Shown here: piece after piece, positions 59,506-64,000 of the stretch
Numbering within the stretch: the stretch's first letter is position 1
How the letters are laid out: each line of letters opens with the position of its first letter
NCBI GenBank assembly: GCA_014841595.1
Contig: JACYUE010000006.1
Coordinates: 48,745 to 112,744 of the forward strand
Reading direction: 5' to 3'
Length of the DNA: 64,000 nt
Source: Oxalobacteraceae sp. CFBP 8761
GTDB taxonomy: Bacteria; Pseudomonadota; Gammaproteobacteria; Burkholderiales; Burkholderiaceae_D
Notes under the pieces: generated by a model
Told to the model about the DNA's origin: nothing
Databases searched by the model: none
The model's input: only the letters and a program-made list of their open reading frames with translations
Translations under genes and position numbers: made by a program

Positions 59506-59880
59506 TTACTTCAGTTCAGCCTTGGCGCCTGCATCTTCCAGCTTCTTCTTGGCGGCTTCAGCTTCTGCTTTTGGCAGGGCTTCTTTGACCGTCTTAGGAG
59601 CACCGTCGACGACGTCTTTGGCTTCTTTCAGGCCCAGACCGGTGATTTCACGGACTGCCTTGATGACGCCGACTTTGTTCGCGCCGATTTCGGTCAGAAC
59701 AACGTTGAACTCGGTCTGCTCTTCAGCAGCAGCGGCGCCAGCGCCACCACCGGCTGCAGGAGCTGCCATTGCAGCTGCCGACACGCCGAACTTCTCTTCG
59801 AATGCCTTGACCAGTTCGTTCAGGTCCATGACGGACATTTCGCTCACTGCGTTCAGGATATCGTCTTTGCTAATTGCCAT
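59506..59880 (-). CDS. rplL: 50S ribosomal protein L7/L12
   Basis: 124 residues: N-terminal dimerisation helices ([20 protein letters not shown]), an Ala/Gly-rich hinge ([15 protein letters not shown]) and the C-terminal factor-binding domain ([20 protein letters not shown]). It forms the flexible ribosomal stalk that recruits elongation factors. It lies 60 bp after rplJ, co-transcribed with it. Normal length and sequence. Confidence 0.98.
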   Translation of the reverse strand: MAISKDDILNAVSEMSVMDLNELVKAFEEKFGVSAAAMAAPAAGGGAGAAAAEEQTEFNVVLTEIGANKVGVIKAVREITGLGLKEAKDVVDGAPKTVKEALPKAEAEAAKKKLEDAGAKAELK

Positions 59881-59940
59881 TTGAAACTCCAGTTTTGATT
59901 TGTATGTAGTTCAGGTTGGTACTTGAAAAAAAAGGGAAGC

Positions 59941-60477
59941 TTACGCTTCTGCAGGAGCTTCTTCTGCGGCCGGAGCTGCTTCGGAAGAACCTTCGCCTTT
60001 TTTCGCTGCCAGGGCAGCCAGACCACGTGCAAAGCCCGACACCGGAGCCAACATGACGCCCAACAGCTGCGAGATGAGAACTTCACGGGATGGGATGCTT
60101 GCCAACGAGGTAACGCCAGCTACGTCGAGCTGCTTACCTGCGTAGTTACCGGCTTTGATGACCAGCTTGTCGTTGGTTTTAGCGAAGTCATTGATGACTT
60201 TAGCTGCTGCAACGGCATCGTCCGAGATCGAATAGATCAGCGGACCGGTCATGGAATCAGCCAGCGAGGCAAACTGCGTGCCCTCGACAGAGCGACGAGC
60301 CAGCGTGTTCTTCAGAACACGCAGGTACACGCCCTGGGCACGTGCGGATGCACGGAGCTTGGTCAAGTGACTAACCTGGATGCCACGGTACTCGGCGACG
60401 ACGATGGTTTGCGCAGATGCTACTTTTGCGGAAACTTCTTCGACGACGGCCTTTTTGTCATTCAGATTAAGACCCAC
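59941..60477 (-). CDS. rplJ: 50S ribosomal protein L10
   Basis: 178 residues. I chose the GTG at 60477 (reads [18 protein letters not shown]), because AAGGAG lies seven bases upstream and relatives start at the same point; the TTG at 60483 is too close to that site. Core features [17 protein letters not shown] and [13 protein letters not shown] are present. L10 anchors the L7/L12 stalk and represses its own operon by binding the leader RNA upstream. The C-terminal tail is Ala/Glu-rich. Confidence 0.96.
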   Translation of the reverse strand: MGLNLNDKKAVVEEVSAKVASAQTIVVAEYRGIQVSHLTKLRASARAQGVYLRVLKNTLARRSVEGTQFASLADSMTGPLIYSISDDAVAAAKVINDFAKTNDKLVIKAGNYAGKQLDVAGVTSLASIPSREVLISQLLGVMLAPVSGFARGLAALAAKKGEGSSEAAPAAEEAPAEA

Positions 60478-60750
60478 GGTCAATCTCCTTAAATGATGAG
60501 AACGAGATGTTCACATCGGTTCGAACACACGGCGTCCGAAGTTAAGAAGCCTTAAACTGAGCGGATGAATTCACGCAGCTGGACTACAAAACTTGTTCGG
60601 GTACACCATCTGCGTTGGGTTGTCTTTTAACCGCATGCCCAACCTCTGCACTTGGCCCAACGGTCTTTGATTGTCTGCCGCAGCGATCAGTTACTGCGAC
60701 AGCCCAAAGAATCGCCCCGCACCAACGGCGCGAGGACTTGAATTTGCTGA
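60478..60750 (-). promoter_or_regulatory. L10 leader (autoregulatory 5' region of rplJL)
   Basis: The 273-bp gap between rplA and rplJ. On the minus strand a 9-bp stem CTGTCGCAG/CTGCGGCAG (60694-60702 with 60675-60683) is followed by AGACCGTTGGG and further GTTGGG/CCCAAC stems, as in L10 leaders bound by the L10-(L12)4 complex. The assignment rests on position and these stems. Confidence 0.6.
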
Positions 60751-61449
60751 TTAAGCAGCAGCGATCGAAGCGTGATCGATGCGCACGCCAGCACCCATCG
60801 TCGACGACAGGGCGACCTTGCGCAGGTACACACCTTTCGACGTGGTTGGCTTGGCTTTGTTCAGGGCGTCGATCAGGGCAACCAGGTTGCTCTTCAGATC
60901 TTCGTCGGTGAACGATGCACGGCCGATCGTTGCGTGAACGATACCTGCCTTGTCGGTACGGTACTGGACCTGACCGGCTTTGGCGTTCTTGACGGCGGTT
61001 GCGACGTCTGGGGTCACGGTGCCGACTTTCGGGTTAGGCATCAGGCCACGTGGGCCCAGGATCTGACCCAGGGTACCGACGATACGCATGGTGTCTGGCG
61101 ACGCGATGACGATATCGAAAGGCATGTCGCCGGCTTTGACGCGCTCGGCCAGGTCTTCCATACCGACGATGTCGGCGCCGGCTGCACGTGCAGCTTCAGC
61201 CTTCTCGCCCGTTGCGAACACAGCAACGCGCACGGTCTTGCCGGTGCCTGCTGGCAGCACGACCGAACCGCGAACCACTTGGTCCGACTTCTTTGGATCC
61301 ACGCCCAGTTGCACCGAGACGTCGATCGACTCGTTGAACTTGGCAGTGGCGAATTCTTTGACCAGCGACAGACCGTTGTCGAAGGCGTAGACTTTATTGC
61401 GGTCTACTTTAGCTTTGATAGCTTTAACGCGTTTGGACAGCTTAGCCAT
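60751..61449 (-). CDS. rplA: 50S ribosomal protein L1
   Basis: 232 residues, starting [20 protein letters not shown]. Typical features include [18 protein letters not shown] and the segment [22 protein letters not shown]1 forms the ribosomal L1 stalk and, in many bacteria, represses the rplKA operon by binding its mRNA. Its ATG overlaps the rplK stop by one base (TAATG), so the two are translationally coupled. Normal length. Confidence 0.98.
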   Translation of the reverse strand: MAKLSKRVKAIKAKVDRNKVYAFDNGLSLVKEFATAKFNESIDVSVQLGVDPKKSDQVVRGSVVLPAGTGKTVRVAVFATGEKAEAARAAGADIVGMEDLAERVKAGDMPFDIVIASPDTMRIVGTLGQILGPRGLMPNPKVGTVTPDVATAVKNAKAGQVQYRTDKAGIVHATIGRASFTDEDLKSNLVALIDALNKAKPTTSKGVYLRKVALSSTMGAGVRIDHASIAAA

Positions 61450-61880
61450 TACAGACCCTCCACCGTGATGCCCATCGAACGTGCCGAGCCAGCGATGATA
61501 CGCACTGCTGCGTCCATGTCGGCGGCGGTCAGGTCCGGCTGCTTGGTTTTTGCGATTTCTTCAGCTTGAGCGCGGGTCAGCGATGCAACCTTGTCGGTAT
61601 GCGGCTTGGCCGAACCCTTGGTGATGCCAGCGGCTTTCTTGATCAGGTACGTTGCCGGTGGGGTCTTCATCACGAAGGTGAACGACTTGTCGGCGAACGC
61701 GGTGATCACGACCGGGATTGGCATGCCTGGCTCGACACCCTGGGTCTGGGCGTTGAACGCCTTGCAGAATTCCATGATGTTCAGACCGCGCTGACCCAGT
61801 GCTGGACCGATCGGTGGGGATGGGTTTGCTTTACCAGCTGGAACTTGCAGCTTGATAAAGCCAATGATTTTCTTTGCCAT
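61449..61880 (-). CDS. rplK: 50S ribosomal protein L11
   Basis: 143 residues: [47 protein letters not shown] N-terminus (the Pro-rich part that contacts the GTPase centre) and an rRNA-binding C-terminal domain ending [12 protein letters not shown]. It belongs to the factor-binding site with the L10 stalk. It lies 113 bp after nusG and is coupled to rplA. Confidence 0.98.
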   Translation of the reverse strand: MAKKIIGFIKLQVPAGKANPSPPIGPALGQRGLNIMEFCKAFNAQTQGVEPGMPIPVVITAFADKSFTFVMKTPPATYLIKKAAGITKGSAKPHTDKVASLTRAQAEEIAKTKQPDLTAADMDAAVRIIAGSARSMGITVEGL

Positions 61881-61993
61881 GAAAGGCTCCTATCTTTGAC
61901 TTGAGTAGTAGCGCCCCACCGCGACTACTCGTCTCCGGCGGGGCTCCTCTTACCGGATTCCGCCTACCTGCTGCGACGCTCCGATTAACGCGT

Positions 61994-62665
61994 TTAGACT
62001 TTCTCGACTTGCCCGAACTCCAGTTCCACCGGAGTTGCGCGGCCGAAGATGGTAACAGAAACTCGCACCTTCGACTTTTCGTAATTGACTTCTTCGACGT
62101 TGCCGTTGAAATCGGTGAACGGGCCTTCTTTGATACGGACCTGTTCGCCCACTTCGTACAGCGTCTTTGGCCGAGGCTTCTCGACACCTTCCTGGACCTG
62201 CTGCATGATCTTGTCGATCTCGCGCGCCGGAATCGGGGTCGGCTTGTTCGACTTGCCGCCGATGAAACCAGTGACTTTGCTGGTGTTTTTCACCAGGTGC
62301 CAGGTTTCGTCGGTCATTTCCATTTCAACCAGCACATAACCCGGGAAGAAGCGGCGCTCGGTAACGGCTTTGGTGCCGTTGCGCATCTCGACAACTTCCT
62401 CGGTTGGCACCAGGATCTGGCCAAACTGTTCTTGCATGCCGCCGCGTTCGATCCGTTCGGTCAGGGCGCGCATCACGCTCTTTTCCATACCCGAGTAGAC
62501 GTGAACGACGTACCAGCGCTTGTTGCTGACCGGGACACTCACGGGTGCAGCTGCTTCTGGTGCTGCTTCCTGCTCTGGAACGCCTTCTTCCGGAGCGCCG
62601 GCCGCCGGAGCGCCGGTCGCCGGAACTTCTTCCGGCGCGGTATCTTCTTGTACGTTTTCGCTCAT
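61994..62665 (-). CDS. nusG: Transcription termination/antitermination protein NusG with N-terminal extension
   Basis: 223 residues from the ATG at 62665. The NGN domain starts at [11 protein letters not shown] near residue 49 (with [20 protein letters not shown]) and the KOW domain follows ([20 protein letters not shown]). Typical NusG is about 180 residues; here about 45 acidic, Ala/Pro-rich residues precede the NGN domain, encoded by a GC-rich imperfect repeat ([12 protein letters not shown]). The start is firm, because the secE stop is only 2 bp upstream. NusG binds RNA polymerase, Rho and ribosomal S10. Confidence 0.96.
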   Translation of the reverse strand: MSENVQEDTAPEEVPATGAPAAGAPEEGVPEQEAAPEAAAPVSVPVSNKRWYVVHVYSGMEKSVMRALTERIERGGMQEQFGQILVPTEEVVEMRNGTKAVTERRFFPGYVLVEMEMTDETWHLVKNTSKVTGFIGGKSNKPTPIPAREIDKIMQQVQEGVEKPRPKTLYEVGEQVRIKEGPFTDFNGNVEEVNYEKSKVRVSVTIFGRATPVELEFGQVEKV

Positions 62666-62667
62666 GT

Positions 62668-63054
62668 TTATTTCCAACCCAGGACAAAGTCGTACAACAG
62701 GAGCTCGAGAATCTTGTCGGTGCCCCACAGGAAAATCGCCATCACAACCACGAAGGCAAACACGATGCCGGTGATCTGCAAGGCTTCGCGGCGGGTCGGC
62801 CAAACGACCTTCTTGGTCTCGCGCACCGATTCCTTGGCAAAGCTCAGGAAATCACGGCCGGTGGTGGAAGTCCACAAAAGCAGGACAGCAAAAACTAAAC
62901 CAGCCAAAAGGGCGCCTGCGGCGACCAAGGCTGGTTTGTTCTGGCCTGTCAGGTAAAAGAACCCGACGACGCCTGCAATCGCTGCAACCACCGCCAGCGC
63001 GACCTTGAACTTGTCATTCGAGGTGCTGACAGTTTGCACGGATTGATTAGACAT
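62668..63054 (-). CDS. secE: Preprotein translocase subunit SecE
   Basis: 128 residues with three membrane segments (about 18-37, 43-62 and 95-117) as in enterobacterial SecE, and the conserved cytoplasmic region [20 protein letters not shown] before the last one. It is a core part of the SecYEG channel. It follows tRNA-Trp by 36 bp and precedes nusG by 2 bp. Normal arrangement. Confidence 0.97.
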   Translation of the reverse strand: MSNQSVQTVSTSNDKFKVALAVVAAIAGVVGFFYLTGQNKPALVAAGALLAGLVFAVLLLWTSTTGRDFLSFAKESVRETKKVVWPTRREALQITGIVFAFVVVMAIFLWGTDKILELLLYDFVLGWK

Positions 63055-63090
63055 TCTTCTTTACTTTCGGTGCCTGGCACCAGAATTCGG

Positions 63091-63166
63091 TGGCAGGGGC
63101 GGAGGGAATCGAACCCGCGACCTTCGGTTTTGGAGACCGACGCTCTGCCAATTGAGCTACACCCCT
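63091..63166 (-). tRNA. tRNA-Trp (anticodon CCA)
   Basis: 76 nt with encoded CCA end. Acceptor stem AGGGGTG/CGCCCCT, the D-arm AGCTCAATTGGCAGAGC, an anticodon loop reading CTCCAAA with CCA, and a T-arm with GGTTCGATTCC. It sits between tuf and secE, the usual betaproteobacterial location. Confidence 0.97.
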
Positions 63167-63191
63167 ACGAAAACTTCCAGCTGAATCCAGC

Positions 63192-63221
63192 ATTATACAG
63201 CAAGCGCGCGCTCACTGACAA
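63192..63221 (-). promoter_or_regulatory. Promoter of the tRNA-Trp - secE - nusG unit
   Basis: On the minus strand TTGTCA (63216-63221), an 18-bp spacer and a perfect TATAAT (63192-63197). Placed about 25 bp upstream of the tRNA-Trp 5' end. Confidence 0.75.
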
Positions 63222-63231
63222 TGCTGTTCGA

Positions 63232-63258
63232 GGGAAACGGAAATGACTTCCGCTTCCC
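63232..63258 (-). terminator. Hairpin after tuf
   Basis: On the minus strand GGGAAGCGGAA and TTCCGTTTCCC form an 11-bp stem (one G-U pair) around five bases, 10 bp after the tuf stop. There is no T-tract, so termination would be partial or Rho-aided. Confidence 0.55.
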
Positions 63259-63268
63259 TCTGCTCTGC

Positions 63269-64000
63269 TTAGTTAGGCAGAATCTTTGCTACCACGCCGG
63301 CGCCGACAGTACGGCCGCCTTCGCGGATTGCGAAACGCAGACCTTCTTCCATCGCGATCGGGTTGATCAGCTTGACGGTGATCGACACGTTGTCGCCTGG
63401 CATGACCATTTCTTTGTCTGCTGGCAGCTCGATCGAACCGGTCACGTCAGTCGTACGGAAGTAGAACTGTGGACGATAGTTGTTGAAGAACGGAGTGTGA
63501 CGACCGCCTTCGTCTTTCGACAGAACGTAGATCTCGCCGGTGAAGTGGTTGTGCGGCTTGATCGAACCTGGCTTCGCCAGAACTTGACCACGCTGGACAT
63601 CTTCACGCTTGGTACCGCGCAGCAGCAGGCCGACGTTGTCGCCAGCTTGACCCTGGTCCAGCAGCTTGCGGAACATTTCCACGCCGGTGCAAGTGGTCTT
63701 GACGGTGTCGATGATGCCGACGATTTCGATTTCTTCGCCGACTTTGACAACGCCGCGCTCGACACGACCGGTCACAACGGTACCGCGACCCGAGATCGAG
63801 AACACGTCTTCCACTGGCATCAGGAACGCGCCATCAACAGCGCGCTCTGGCGTTGGGATGTAGGTGTCCAGTGCTTCGGCCAGACGGGTGATGCATTCTT
63901 CACCCATTTCGCCCGGCTTGCCTTCGAGGGCCATACGTGCCGAACCCTTGATGATTGGGACGTCGTCGCCTGGGAACTCGTACTTCGACAGAAGCTCACG
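63269..64000 (-). CDS. tuf: Elongation factor Tu (5' part outside window)
   Basis: The C-terminal 243 residues of EF-Tu, running off the right edge in frame ([20 protein letters not shown] at the border). Domain 2 ([19 protein letters not shown]) and domain 3 ([21 protein letters not shown]; ending VVAKILPN) are intact. The GTPase domain is mostly outside. It delivers aminoacyl-tRNA to the ribosome. Position before tRNA-Trp and secE is the usual one. Confidence 0.97.
   Translation of the reverse strand, partial: RELLSKYEFPGDDVPIIKGSARMALEGKPGEMGEECITRLAEALDTYIPTPERAVDGAFLMPVEDVFSISGRGTVVTGRVERGVVKVGEEIEIVGIIDTVKTTCTGVEMFRKLLDQGQAGDNVGLLLRGTKREDVQRGQVLAKPGSIKPHNHFTGEIYVLSKDEGGRHTPFFNNYRPQFYFRTTDVTGSIELPADKEMVMPGDNVSITVKLINPIAMEEGLRFAIREGGRTVGAGVVAKILPN

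Overview
The window looks like a chromosomal segment of a high-GC betaproteobacterium of the Oxalobacteraceae (Massilia / Duganella / Janthinobacterium type). The assignment is inferred from several signs. The ribosomal/RNA-polymerase block tuf - tRNA-Trp - secE - nusG - rplKAJL - rpoBC is in the usual order. There are PEP-CTERM exported proteins, a cyclic beta-1,2-glucan synthase, and many secreted peptidases and polysaccharide-degrading enzymes. No similarity search was possible, so the genus is not fixed.

Layout. 1-8.7 kb: exported hydrolases (TldD-type protein with a Tat signal, exported methyltransferase-like protein, Deg-like PDZ protease, serine hydrolase overlapping an M1 aminopeptidase, PHP-domain protein). 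8.86-9.0 kb: a 147-bp MITE-like element with 35-bp inverted ends, just upstream of a LysR regulator and a RidA protein. 10.6-14.8 kb: glycan-use operon (GH92 mannosidase, LacI regulator, PfkB-type kinase). 14.9-24.5 kb: orphan histidine kinase and a giant cyclic glucan synthase. 24.6-29.9 kb: cysteine desulfurase-rhodanese fusion divergent from an Lrp regulator, then an amino-acid-type binding protein and a DUF885 protein. 29.9-34.8 kb: a four-gene unit (LuxR-type response regulator, periplasmic binding protein, NarX-like kinase, M14 carboxypeptidase). 35-40.3 kb: a leader with promoter, 30-codon ORF and terminator before a degenerate M28-like membrane protein, then an intact M28 peptidase and an alpha/beta hydrolase. 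40.3-46.3 kb: two PEP-CTERM proteins, an AI-2E-family permease and a secreted pectate lyase-pectinesterase fusion. 46.4-47.6 kb: sodC and an isochorismatase-like protein. 47.6-50.55 kb: an AT-rich accessory island with repeats, a small membrane ORF and a two-gene cassette (PIN-like protein plus coiled-coil membrane protein). 50.6-64 kb: the core transcription/translation block, all on the minus strand.

How the genes fit together. Left of 46.4 kb the theme is extracellular digestion: peptidases plus glycan and pectin enzymes, with local regulators (LysR, LacI, Lrp, two-component systems). The PEP-CTERM proteins suggest exosortase-sorted surface material; one has a near-consensus sigma-54 promoter, matching the known RpoN/PrsKR control of such genes in related bacteria. 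The best candidate for an undescribed system is the two-gene AT-rich cassette at 48.3-50.5 kb, lodged after the rpoC terminator and next to mobile-type repeats; a defence or toxin role is inference only.

Very long open frames opposite cgs, rpoB, rpoC and other genes are GC-rich antisense shadows and are not annotated.
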